The notes beneath the pieces are model-generated. The model saw only the letters and a list, made by a program, of their open reading frames with translations, made no database searches and had not been told where the DNA came from. Source: Lepidodermella squamata (taxonomy: Eukaryota; Gastrotricha). Taken from it: a stretch of 64,000 nucleotides of DNA. Each line of letters begins with the position of its first letter. Position 1 is the stretch's first letter. Positions 41,273-51,830 of the stretch are shown piece after piece. The stretch is taken from NCBI GenBank assembly GCA_047495785.1, contig JBLDXI010000033.1, positions 496,001 through 560,000 on the forward strand, in the 5' to 3' direction. Position numbers and translations under genes: made by a program.

Positions 41273-41590
41273 TTTGTGTTATTAGATAATGAATTGAGAG
41301 CGAGAAAACTTCGCTGACTGAAAAACGATCAAATTTGATAGATGTTGAGTAACATATATATGTCCATTTCGATGCGCTGTTGTTATCAAAAATAATTAAA
41401 TTAGGGAAACCCGTCTGAAAAGCGCTCGACGTCATGTTAGTTTTATTTTACATTAAGGTCAAATTGTGTACTGTTCATGTAGGCAACTGTGCGGTTTTCA
41501 AATAACGCATCTTGAGTCGCTTATCAATTTGTCTCGAAAGCGAAAAGGCTGAAATATCGATATATTAGGGCATCTATCGTTATAAACAGG

Positions 41591-42870
41591 TCAACTTTTA
41601 ATTTGCTGATTCATCCTGCCCCTAGAGAGTTTCGACAATATCTCCTGGGAGATGGGGTCCGCTCGATGCAGCAGAGCATTTGAGTCCACAAGTGTAACTA
41701 AGCGCTGGAAATGGCGTCCAACTGCTAGTTTGAGCTGATCAGTCAGTAAAAGGGCCAACTTGGCCTTTTCCTTGCTCCGTAGCGAAATGGCCAAATACTC
41801 CTCAGCAATTATCCTGTGTCGTACCGCATCGCCTGAATCTTTCGTTCCAGATCATAGAATCACAGAATTATCATCATGCTCAATGATCCTACCGTTAAAG
41901 AAAATGTGAGCACACAGCAGGGCCATGTCAGCCTGTGTGAGTGGATCCAACTCTGTAAATCGGCTATGAAGATTTTCCAAGTCTTCGAGCGTCAGCTATT
42001 AGGAGCAGACGTATATATAGACAAGTATTGGTGGATGAAAGAAAAACTAACAATTGAGAATGGAAAGAATAGAACGAATTGATCTTGTAGATGTCGACTC
42101 AAACCGTAGAGGAAAATACCGTATGTCTTATCATTAGCTTCCAGAAACTTTAGAATTGTGATAGCCATGAAAGATATGCTAAAGGATTGGCATCTTTCAG
42201 CAATAGTAAGATTGGAGTATCCAGGTAACGCTCGAATGAATTGACTGGTTACCAAGGAAAACCGACGCACGCGGTATTCCCTTATCCAGCAGATAATTTC
42301 CCCCAGGCTATGAAACGTAACATCTACTTTTCCCATCTCCTTGGCCTGAAGAAGTCAATACGAAATTCAGTGGAGTCTGTAAATTCAGAATTTCAGTAAA
42401 ACCTACGATTTCGAGTAAAGGATTCAAGGCGGAGTAGGCGTTGACTGTCGAGCAAAGGTTTTTCTCTTTCTTAACTAGACCAAGTTGTATGGGCTGATCA
42501 GTGATGGCTGGAGTCTTTCTTGGAGTACAATGCTTCTGCCTCGCCGCCTCTATCAAAGCCTCGCATTTTTTGTAGCGGCAAGCAGAGCACAACTTTGACT
42601 TCGAGTTAACGTCTATTATGCATTTCCCTTTTCCCCACCAGCAAGAGTAGCAAGAGTAGCGTTTTTTAGCTCGATAGTAAAATTTCTGTGGTGAAAAGGG
42701 AAATATCGAATTTGAGTAGACCATCTCAAAACGTTACCTTGCAAGGATCACACATGACGATTCCCAATCGAACTTCGCCGGTACCTCTACCACAAATCTG
42801 TTAACGGGAAATCTAATATGGAAATGACCCTGCTGGCTCAAATACGTACGTCACAAGTCCTGCATCGATG
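41591..42870 (-). CDS. nuclear receptor B (paralogue of A, 5' end unclear)
   Basis: Recognised exons: 42797-42738, 42685-42407, 42345-42062, 41995-41893 and 41832-41591. The exon of receptor A at 40892-40783 is fused to the preceding one here, so one intron differs between the copies. Finger I: CGRGTGEVRLGIVMCDPC. Finger II: YSCYSCWWGKGKC, in which a 9-bp tandem duplication (42639-42656) adds an extra Tyr-Ser-Cys. The first-finger cysteine needed upstream can be read from RTCD just before GTACGT near 42850, but no ATG is in that frame before a stop, so either another 5' exon exists or the start is broken. One donor is the weaker GTTAGT. Possibly functional. Confidence 0.75.
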
Positions 42871-43104
42871 AAGTTGACATAATCCCGACTAAATTATGCG
42901 GCCTGGGGAATTCTGACTTCGTCAACCAGTTAGGTAAGAATCAATTTATTCCTGAGTAATCAACTTAGACAGATAAGTTCAAATTTTTTGACACATTGCA
43001 GACACCTCTAATAGTCTAGGTATCTTATAAACCGCTTAATTTCAAAGCAGACTCTTGAAACAGCACAGAATGTTTTATTTGTCAGTGGATGTCCATTAAT
43101 CAGT

Positions 43105-44487
43105 TCATTGATGTTCCCGCAGCTTCAAATTGGCTGGTGGGCGATCTGTCTGCATAGCGAGAAATGCCCAAATACCGCCTCCGACCGAAATTACTATAAC
43201 TAGCATTCCAACGGCTAAATCTAGCCGAGCTATGAAGCGGCGGTTTCTTTCGACTTTTCGCGCGTCACAAATTCGCTCAGGCTCGTCGACCAGTTTGTCC
43301 CATAGGAAACAAGTAAAAGCTGAATATATCGTGATTACGACTCCTATTCCTGTCTCAACGCCTACTACAGCATTGACGATGACAAATTGCGACGTTGTAG
43401 GAATGTGCGAAGCAATCACAGTCTGAAGAACACCTGGAATTGTATGTGAATTAAAAAAAGCTATGGCTAAATTGGTTAATCTCACCGAATGCCAGCGCAA
43501 CTGTCACCCCGTAAGAAGCTCTATCCGGAGCAGATGGTGGAATGAAGAATGTAGCTACTTGAGCGCAGCTCAGCAAAGCACATGGTATCATGAAAGATGT
43601 GATGTAAAAACCAGGTTTCCTCTTCAGATAGATTCGAAATTGGATTGTCGAATATAGACTCGAATTTTCATTCCCACCCTGCTCAGGTATACAACCTTCT
43701 TCATAGGTTTCGAATTTCTCAAACTCCCAAATCCCGTTTTCAGGCATAAAGCTGATGCCGTAGAAGCCAATGGCCATTTGAAGATCGCTGAGTCTCACAA
43801 ATTCGCAGGTATCGTAAGATTGAAATCGGAAGTAGACGATTTGCCGGTCGAATGGGAAATTCGTGAAGTCGAGATCGCATCTTGCAACGTAGGAACTTGT
43901 CGCAGGGTACCAAATTACAGATCCATCGCTGTAAATATTCAGATTCCGAATGTTGGAACTCCCACTAGCCGCGTTTTTCATTACAACGTAAAAGTTGTCG
44001 ATATTGTTAACATGAGTCATTGCTATGGGGTTATATAGAGGTGAATCAAATAGCCTTAAGTAAATCTCAATGGCTCACCAGGTATCCATGTGAAGGATTG
44101 AGCGACTTGGATGTATTCGATATCTTTGAAATCGGAGTGATTATTCCAAGTTAAGAATTTGTCGACCCAAGATAGCGTGACATCAGCGTTAACGCCGATA
44201 TATTGGTCGAGTTCATTTAGTTCCGCAAATCGGTCAGCGTAAAAGCGAACAGAGACATTGACGTACTCACCATCATCGACTGGGAAGTCGTCAATTGTCA
44301 GCATTTGTTCTGCTTTCTGCTTCAAAATATACTTTTTCAGCTGGCTGACCAGACGGCGCTTGTTTTTGGTAATGTTGCGGTTAAGACTGGGTTCGGGTAA
44401 TTCCGAATCTTCTACAACAGTTTTGGCTGAACAGTTCAAAGCTGAGAGGAGAACAACAAAGAAAGTAAAGAGAAGAAATCGTGCCAT
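43105..44487 (-). CDS. pLGIC 15: spliced ligand-gated ion channel subunit with half a Cys-loop
   Basis: Three exons (44487-44079, 44022-43486, 43433-43105; introns 56 and 52 bp) give 424 residues. Signal peptide MARFLLFTFFVVLLSALNCSA, then a charged spacer before the ligand-binding domain. It lacks the N-terminal four-cysteine signature of the other 21 genes. Cys-loop region: RCDLDFTNFPFDRQIVYF keeps the first cysteine but has Val at the second; a cysteine 8 residues later (DTCEF) might substitute. M2 DRASYGVTVALAFGVLQ, linker IPTTSQ. An intron inside M2 (after AFG) is a useful phylogenetic marker. The only intron-containing and clearly most divergent channel here; possibly closer to the ancestral gene type. 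Confidence 0.9.
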
Positions 44488-45644
44488 TTTTCGAACCTGT
44501 TTGATGACATATTTATTCTGATGCCGGTTGTTAGCCTTCTGTTTACTCAAAAAGTGGCTTCGCGCAGAACGGAAGTGCATTAAAAATATTATGCACTATT
44601 TGAACATGCATTTTTGTCTCCATTGAACAAAATGGCCATTTTTGGTTCGCGATTGAGTTCACGTTTAATACTGATCAAACATCACCAATAGCATCGAGGG
44701 AGCAAAGGCCGCGAATTTGACTAAAACATGCGAATAATAAAAGCTCCCTTCCAAGTTTGGGCAAATCTAGAAAAATCATTTTTCTGTCCAATGAATTCAC
44801 TGCGTTTAATAAAAAAGCATACTAGTGATACCGTGGTTAAATCTACTGGGACAGAAATCTTGACAATGAAACTTCATAAAACCTTCGGGAAGGAACACTA
44901 ATCGATTGCAGATATAGGCCGATTAGACCGTAATAATCGTGCGTTTATTGTTGAACCGAAAACCACCGGAATGTGCCTCGAAGAAGCGCAACATTATAAC
45001 ACTGGTTTGAGAATGCGATGTCCTTTCTCAAACTAGAAAATTCCCATTCCAATGAAGTATGAACCTTGTCACCGGGAGAAAAGTAACCGGGTGAATTACC
45101 TGTCTGAAGCCCATTTTAGTCAACTTTATCCGTGATTACGCGTTAGCTGTTGGCTATCAACACAACAATAGCCCGGACATCGTAGGCCTCAAATATTAGC
45201 ATTCAACTTATTAACCGTTTCATGCCAAGAAAAGTAATAACAAGGTCAGAGACTGACTCACAGCGTTCATATGAGAACAAAGCTCTCTCGCGCCTCAAAT
45301 AATTGAAAACTGTTTTTGAAAATTGTTTATAGGATTCACGACTATTGACTACTTACTTTCGTCCGACTTTAATATTCATGTAGAAGGAAAAGTCGAAGCA
45401 AGCACTTAAGAAGCGCCAATAATAGACTTGCTCTAAATTCTTAACTGACAGCCGATTAGCCTGACGAAAGAGAGCGTGACAATATTTTACTTCTATATAT
45501 GTAGCATATCTATTTAGCAAGCTTTAGCGTTACGCAAAGTAAACAGTACCTCGAAACCGGGTCGAACGGCTTTTTTAGGTTTTAGCAAACATCATATAAA
45601 CACACTCCTAATAAACCAAGAATATTCTTACGCAATTTCTAACC
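44488..45644. other. divergent intergenic region, pLGIC 15 to pLGIC 16
   Basis: No gene recognised. Contains the TATA box of pLGIC 16 near its right end. Confidence 0.45.
45595..45601 (+). promoter_or_regulatory. TATA box for pLGIC 16
   Basis: TATAAAC 50 bp upstream of the ATG at 45645. Confidence 0.45.
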
Positions 45645-46823
45645 ATGGTAATTACCTTGAAAACTGTTTTCTCCTTGCTTTTGTCTCTCTCGAGCCTGGT
45701 ATTGTTTGTCTTTGGAAATGAACTTACATTGTTAACAAAAAGATCAACAATCGAATTGCTACGCAACTGCTCACATTTATCACCGGAAAGTTATACGCCT
45801 CTATGCCCACGTGGGCAGCTTAACAAGGAAGGTTGTAAATCAATGGATGTAACAATCCTATACGAACCAGCGTATTTGTGGGATGTCGACGATGAGAATG
45901 AGGCCTACACGTTATCTGCGTGGATCACCGCGACATGGCAAGTGGAGTGCGCGTCCTACAAACCAGGCTACGATTTCAAAATTCCAGTTGATCCTAACGC
46001 ATTTTGGAAGCCGCACCTCTACCATCAAAACACAATCTTCAACAACGAGATGGACGATGGCTTCAAAGAAGAATTGGAGATTGAGTTCAGTTCAGTATCT
46101 CAAATTTTAACCTTCGAATGGCAGAAAGTTGGCGATATGACCGCTTTGTGTAGCATGGACTTCACGCTCTTCCCGTTTGATAACCAAACCTGCGCGGTCG
46201 AGCTTGCACTAGACAACCCTAGTGAGCTTGTCACTTTTTCTGGTGACTCGTTGGTGAGGTTCAAAGACAGCTATTCGGAATCAAATGATAGATGGTACTC
46301 GGATAAAGGAAACCATAGATCCTATTACGTCGCGGAGAAGGACGGGCGTAATTTCACGGTATTCGAAGCGCTGTTATATATGAAGCGAAACCCTATATTC
46401 TACACATATCACTTGATGTTGCCTTGTGCTTTGCTGGCGTTGTTGGACCTAGCTGCTTTTGCTATCACACCAACTGCCCCTGATAGAGCGATCTTTGGTA
46501 TTACGATCTTGCTAACTTTGATTTTCTTCCAGGGTGAAGTTTTGGATCGTGTGCCGCCTAAAACCGAGCAAGTGCATATATTGACCTTCACCGATTTGTG
46601 CCAGTTGTTTATTTGGCTTAACACCTTCTATTTTTTGATAAGCTGTGGCTATTCTAATACGTTTAAAGAATGGTTCAAGCAACCTGTAATGAAGGAAGGC
46701 GTTCTTCAACGCATAAAACGCCACAGGTTGATTGATTGCGTTGTCTTCCTGATTTTTCTCGCCTGGTACTTGGGAATTGTTCTACACTGGGTAGTAACTA
46801 TGAATAGAACCGGGAATCTGTAA
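45645..46823 (+). CDS. pLGIC 16: Cys-loop ligand-gated ion channel subunit (duplicate of 18)
   Basis: Single exon, 392 residues. Signal peptide about 1-25 (VFSLLLSLSSLVLFVFG). N-terminal cysteines NCSHLSPESYTPLC, GCKS and VECASY; Cys-loop ALCSMDFTLFPFDNQTCAV. Glycosylation site GRNFT near loop C. M2 DRAIFGITILLTLIFFQGEV, linker VPPKTEQ. The last ~80 codons and the 3'UTR are nearly identical to pLGIC 18, whereas the ectodomains differ much more. An aromatic M3-M4 loop (NTFKEWFKQPV) follows M3. Confidence 0.96.
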   Translation: MVITLKTVFSLLLSLSSLVLFVFGNELTLLTKRSTIELLRNCSHLSPESYTPLCPRGQLNKEGCKSMDVTILYEPAYLWDVDDENEAYTLSAWITATWQVECASYKPGYDFKIPVDPNAFWKPHLYHQNTIFNNEMDDGFKEELEIEFSSVSQILTFEWQKVGDMTALCSMDFTLFPFDNQTCAVELALDNPSELVTFSGDSLVRFKDSYSESNDRWYSDKGNHRSYYVAEKDGRNFTVFEALLYMKRNPIFYTYHLMLPCALLALLDLAAFAITPTAPDRAIFGITILLTLIFFQGEVLDRVPPKTEQVHILTFTDLCQLFIWLNTFYFLISCGYSNTFKEWFKQPVMKEGVLQRIKRHRLIDCVVFLIFLAWYLGIVLHWVVTMNRTGNL

Positions 46824-46931
46824 TAAAAAAAACCTATGCTTTTGCGAGGAAATGGCACGTCTTGCTATTCAAACAATAAGAGAATGCAAAGTGATAGGTG
46901 TCTCATGGAGGTATTCTATCAGCTCAAGTGT

Positions 46932-46939
46932 TATAAAAG
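46932..46939 (+). promoter_or_regulatory. TATA box for pLGIC 17
   Basis: TATAAAAG lies 111 bp before the ATG at 47043 and after the pLGIC 16 stop (46823), indicating an independent promoter despite the 219-bp gap. Confidence 0.5.
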
Positions 46940-47042
46940 CCCGCTATGATGGAATAAGCATTTTAGCACAGTGGCTTAGGTAAATAATGAAGCAGGCATC
47001 TATGACCCAGTTGTCGTTGTCTCATTCAGCCTCATTACCTAT

Positions 47043-48200
47043 ATGATGAAAGCTGAATTTATTTTCTGCTCTTTTTTCATCGCATTGACAAGAGGTAATG
47101 AGTTGGTCCAGCTCACTAATTACTGGACGATAGATTTGCTGAGAAAGTGCCCGAATTTGTCGAGAGAAATCTGCGCCCCAACTTGCGTTTTCGGCCCTGG
47201 CGAAGGTGGAATTTGTGACTCGACCAATGTGACGATCTCATTCGAGCCTGAAAGATTCGGAGAGGTCGACGACATGTCCGAGCATTTCACTGTGATAGCC
47301 TACTTGGAACTCACATGGCCGGTCGTTTGCCCGGGTTATAAGATCAACAATTCAAGGTTGCTGTACGTTGATTTGGACGCAATTTGGAAGCCAAGTATAA
47401 ACCAGCAAAAGACGCCGAGAAACTTTGGCGTCGTTGAAGGATTTGCAAATCGGTTCTTCATGGAATTCTCGGAGAATGATTCATCTTTGAACTTCACATG
47501 GACCCGCTATGGGGCATTTTCATCCCACTGTCAAATGGACTACGATTACTTTCCTTTCGACTCGCAGAGTTGCAATTTAGTCTTCACTATGCAAGAAACA
47601 GTTGAATCTGTTCGTTTCACTGAAAACACTGTGATTCAGACAACAGCAGAGTTTCCAAGTTCTAATGATAAATGGCGCGTCTTCAACTTGAATTATGAGC
47701 TTAGTATGGTTGAGATTGATGGTTCAAACCATAGCGAAATAGCTTTCACCCTAGAATTTCGCCGCAACCCTACCTACTACATCTTTCATATCATGATTCC
47801 ATGCGTATTTCTTTCTTTCCTTGAACTGACGGCTTTCGCGATGTCTCCTTCTCTCCCGGATCGACCAATATTCGCTATATCTATAGTGCTAGCCCATACG
47901 TTCTTTCAAGGAGAGATTTTAGATAGAGTGCCTCCGAAATCTGAACGAGTCTTCATCCTAAATTTTGCGGACATGTGCCAGCTATTCTCTTGGGTGTGTA
48001 CGATTTATTTCCTGATTAGCTGTGGATATTCAAAGGCTAAACGAGACCACTTCCTAACGCCGATCAAAGTGCACCCGTTCCTGTTTGCCATTCCCAGGCA
48101 TCGGCTGCTTGATAAAGCAATGTTTTCATTCGCTTTCTTGGCTTTTCTTGGAATAATTATCTACGCTATTGATACAATGTTTAAACATGGTGTTTTTTGA
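47043..48200 (+). CDS. pLGIC 17: Cys-loop ligand-gated ion channel subunit
   Basis: Single exon, 385 residues. Signal peptide MMKAEFIFCSFFIALTRG. N-terminal region KCPNLSREICAPTC carries one extra cysteine, followed by GICDS and VVCPGY. Cys-loop SHCQMDYDYFPFDSQSCNL. Loop A is FWKP-like but reads IWKPSINQQKTPRNFG, shared in spirit with pLGIC 20-22 (NHxNTPxNFG), so it links the 16/18 pair and the 20-22 group. M2 DRPIFAISIVLAHTFFQGEI has His at 11'. The sequence after its stop (GTGTTTTTTGAAGTAATAAAA) recurs in degraded form at 52105-52140. Confidence 0.95.
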   Translation: MMKAEFIFCSFFIALTRGNELVQLTNYWTIDLLRKCPNLSREICAPTCVFGPGEGGICDSTNVTISFEPERFGEVDDMSEHFTVIAYLELTWPVVCPGYKINNSRLLYVDLDAIWKPSINQQKTPRNFGVVEGFANRFFMEFSENDSSLNFTWTRYGAFSSHCQMDYDYFPFDSQSCNLVFTMQETVESVRFTENTVIQTTAEFPSSNDKWRVFNLNYELSMVEIDGSNHSEIAFTLEFRRNPTYYIFHIMIPCVFLSFLELTAFAMSPSLPDRPIFAISIVLAHTFFQGEILDRVPPKSERVFILNFADMCQLFSWVCTIYFLISCGYSKAKRDHFLTPIKVHPFLFAIPRHRLLDKAMFSFAFLAFLGIIIYAIDTMFKHGVF

Positions 48201-50651
48201 AGTAATAAAACTGGATCTAGCGAAGGAAGTGACATATTTCAGGTGCTCGAAAATTCCTGGAAACAAAGTGAAATACGAGGCTAGGAGATCTGTTAATATA
48301 CGGCAGTGAGTCATTGCTTACATTGGACAAGAGCAGCTCTTATGAATTATCCTGCTGTATTGGCGGTTTATAAATAATTAAAACTGGCAGCGGCTTTCTC
48401 CAAACGTTAGAAAGAAGTCGCTCTAGGTTGCATTTGTAGTACTTGCACATAATTAAACAGGCGGATCTTTTCAAGTACAACGCGATGACAGTGTTAAAAA
48501 GCCGTTAAAAGGCTATACCCTGTTTGACAAAGGATTGGGATCGCCTGTAAGCGCGTTTATAGGGGATGTTATTTTGCTAGAATTCATCTTTCTACAGAGT
48601 TATCGACTTGGTGTTATTATTACTTGATTACAATTTATAACTGTTGCGATGTTTGTTGATATAGTTTGTTACTATCATCAGAACATAATTGATCAAGTGT
48701 CTGATCCATAACTTTGGTTTCGCCCACTACAAGTTTAGACAAGTTTAGATTTAGGCCAACGACAAGTTTAGAATTTAGGTGCACCTCAGCCCTAAATCTA
48801 AACTTGTCGAGCATATATATGTTGTTTTACCTAACATTGTCAAGCTGTCCTCTCTTGGCCGTATGAGCTTTCAAATAAATTATTGTCTCCCAAGAGATTT
48901 TTCGTATAGTCAGCTCAAATACACCCTAAACAAACGAACTATAGGAAACCGCTGATTTGAACTCGATAACAAGAGGATGGTGGAGCCAATGCGAAGAAAC
49001 ACACAGAGCCCCAACGTTTTTACATGAGAGTATGTATGCAAAGGCTCCCCTTACAAATTTTCCTAAATTTAGCGAAATAATCTTTAGTAGTGGTGAGATT
49101 ATTTGAGACTAGGTTTGAAATTGATAGTGGAAAATCATCATCCGTCGTTTCTGCTCGACCTTTGGCGTGCCCAGTCCCAATCCTATCCTTTTTGATAATA
49201 TCATGCGGTCTAAAATTGTGAGGACTGATGCAAACCGCTTTCAATAGCTTGTTTATTTTGATTTCGTTTCTTCTCAAACTGACGCTAATACTCCGACCTC
49301 CATTCGATCATTCATAGACCCAAAAAATCGACCTTTGATGCAATTTATTTATTTTTAAAATATGTAAATGTTATATTCACTTTCTGATACAAAAAATTTG
49401 AGGTCATACTGCTTTGAAACGTTTGTTTTGAAACCTTTTACAAAATTTTCCCTACTTTGTAGGGGACCCATGAAAAACCTTGAAAGCCAAATTTTTCCCC
49501 TACTAAATTGTGCAGGACTGGGTTTTTCTTTGGGACGTTATGTAAGAAGGTGAGAGGCTATCACGGCACTGGTTGTAATGCTTTTTTTACTCCACGATGA
49601 GAGCTACATTTTGACACCACTATCAACTTTATACGAGAAGTCCACTCTAGCGACGACCCCCACTAGCAAATCACCGAATCTGCGCAAACTTTTCCCATAC
49701 TGAATTCTACGTATTGCGAATATTTCTCGCTATCCGCTCTCAATAATTTATATCGCGACTTGAGCGCCGGAACAGTGTGCTGTGTGCTGTAAATAGAAAC
49801 AAACGTCGTGCTGCTTTTGATGCACAAAAACTGGCGTTCTGCTTTTTCTAGCGATCGGATACACGATTGACTTGGCAAATCCTCTTTTGTTCCTCTTTCC
49901 GGCACACTGTTCCGGCGCGCAGATCTAGATGTGCGAAATGGGATTTGTGCTTGTAATTCTGGAATAACAGGTGATCATTTGCTTGACTGATTTATAATCA
50001 AGTGTTCGCGGCACATCGAAGTACTAAGCCCAGGTGACACGTTTACTCTGTGCCGCGCGTAGAGTAGGACGTATGCAGCATATAAATGAAAGGCATTTCA
50101 ACCTAAGTTTAACTAAGGCGCGCAACTCTACTCTCTTGCTCCTGTATTGTTTTTATACATGTTGTACTGTTTCTCCTGCTTTTGAAATGCAATATAGTGT
50201 GCCTTTAAACAATGCGTTACTTTTCCATCAGTTGAGCCAATTTTTTCTTTAGATAAGGAAAGAAATCGCACATCGCACAATGTAAGCAGAGAAATAAGGT
50301 CATAGGATCTAGGGATGATTTACCCTGATTCTTTTGCATATGATTTTTTCTGTGTGTCAACATTCAACATATCACCTTGCGTATGTTTTTCTAGCACAAT
50401 AGCTACGAATCACGGAAAGACACTCTCTCCTAGTTTTTAAGAAGCAGCGCTTCGACTAGGCCCAGCAAAGAAAAAGTATTCGGTTAGCACTTTTCACTCA
50501 CCGGGGGTCACTGGAGGGCTAGCTCAACTCAACCGCCAGGTCTTCTAACATGGCACGCTTGAACGGCTTGTGTAAATTGAGCGTGAACGTGATTCACCGA
50601 TCTATGGACTACTTTTAAGTTAGAACTAGGTATATCATGTGACCCTGAACA
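48201..50651. other. 2.4-kb intergenic region, pLGIC 17 to pLGIC 18
   Basis: The longest gene-free stretch of the window. Apart from the inverted repeat at 48738-48808 I see no gene, RNA or channel fragment. Short open frames (49020-49277, 49663-49905, 50034-50252) show no domain or signal peptide. Confidence 0.45.
48738..48808. repeat. 18-bp perfect inverted repeat with nested direct repeats
   Basis: GACAAGTTTAGATTTAGG (48738-48755) is exactly the reverse complement of 48791-48808; the 35-bp spacer contains a further GACAAGTTTAGAATTTAGG copy, and ACAAGTTTAGA also begins at 48729. It could form a hairpin in DNA or RNA, or be a small foldback repeat. No gene is attached to it. Confidence 0.7.
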
Positions 50652-51830
50652 ATGTTATTTAAATTGAAAGCTGTTTTCTTCTTGCTGTTATCTCTCTCGG
50701 CCCTGGTTTTGTTCGCCGTTGGTAACGAGCTTACATCGCTAACAAACAGAGCAGCAATTGAGCTGTTACGCAACTGTTCACATCTATCACCGGAGAGCTA
50801 TACGCCTCTATGCCCACGTGGCCAGCTCAACAAGGAGGGATGTAAACCTCTTGGTATAGCGATCCTATACGAACCAGCTTATCTGTGGAACGTAGACGAT
50901 GAGGATGAAGCATACACGTTATCTGCTTGGATAACGGCCACATGGACAATAGAGTGCGAGTCTTACAAACCAGGCGCTGACTTCCGAACTCGCGTGGATC
51001 CAGCGGCTGTCTGGAAGCCGCATCTCTACCATCAAAATGCTGTCTTTAACAACGAGATGACTGATGGTTTTGTAGAAGATATGGAGATCTGGTATAGTCT
51101 AGTTGATCAAAGATTTACATTTAGGTGGCGAAAAGTTGGCGCAATGACGGCTTTATGTGATTTGGACTTCACGCTCTTCCCATTTGATAACCAAACTTGT
51201 GTGGTCGAGCTGGCTCTCGACGAGCCCAGTGAAATCGTCTCATTCACAAACGACTCATTTGTAAGATTCAAAGACAGCTATTCCGGTTCAAATGACAACT
51301 GGTACTCCGAAAATGGAAGTTATAGATCTTACTATAAATCGGAGAAGAACGGGCGAAATCTGACAGTATTCGAAACTGCTTTTCTAATGAAACGAAACCC
51401 GATATTTTATATCTACCACTTAATGCTGCCATGCGCTATGCTCGCTTTGTTAGAACTATCGGCCTTTGCTATATCGCCAACTGCTGCTGACCGGGCTGTG
51501 TTTGGTATTACGATCCTGCTGACCTTGATATTCTTTCAGGGTGAAATTCTAGATCGGGTGCCGCCGAAAACCGAGCAAGTACACATATTGACCTTCACCG
51601 ATTTGTGCCAGCTCTTCGTTTGGCTTAACACCTTCTATTTTTTGATAAGCTGTGGCTATTCTAATACGTTTAAAGAATGGTTCAAGCAACCTGTAACGAA
51701 GGAAGGCGTCCTCAGACGCATAAAACGTCACAGGTTGATTGATTGCGTTGTATTCCTGATTTTTCTCGCCTGGTACTTGGGGATTGTTCTACACTGGGTA
51801 GTAACTATGAATAGAACCGGGAATCTGTAA
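50652..51830 (+). CDS. pLGIC 18: Cys-loop ligand-gated ion channel subunit (duplicate of 16)
   Basis: Single exon, 392 residues, same length as pLGIC 16. Signal peptide in the first ~25 residues (VFFLLLSLSALVLFAVG). N-terminal cysteines NCSHLSPESYTPLC, GCKP and IECESY; Cys-loop ALCDLDFTLFPFDNQTCVV. M2 DRAVFGITILLTLIFFQGEI. From KTEQVHILTF to the stop it is almost identical to pLGIC 16, and this identity runs on into the 3' flank, while the ectodomain carries many replacements. This points to a duplication followed by 3'-end gene conversion. A degraded extra copy of the same 3' end lies just downstream. Confidence 0.96.
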   Translation: MLFKLKAVFFLLLSLSALVLFAVGNELTSLTNRAAIELLRNCSHLSPESYTPLCPRGQLNKEGCKPLGIAILYEPAYLWNVDDEDEAYTLSAWITATWTIECESYKPGADFRTRVDPAAVWKPHLYHQNAVFNNEMTDGFVEDMEIWYSLVDQRFTFRWRKVGAMTALCDLDFTLFPFDNQTCVVELALDEPSEIVSFTNDSFVRFKDSYSGSNDNWYSENGSYRSYYKSEKNGRNLTVFETAFLMKRNPIFYIYHLMLPCAMLALLELSAFAISPTAADRAVFGITILLTLIFFQGEILDRVPPKTEQVHILTFTDLCQLFVWLNTFYFLISCGYSNTFKEWFKQPVTKEGVLRRIKRHRLIDCVVFLIFLAWYLGIVLHWVVTMNRTGNL

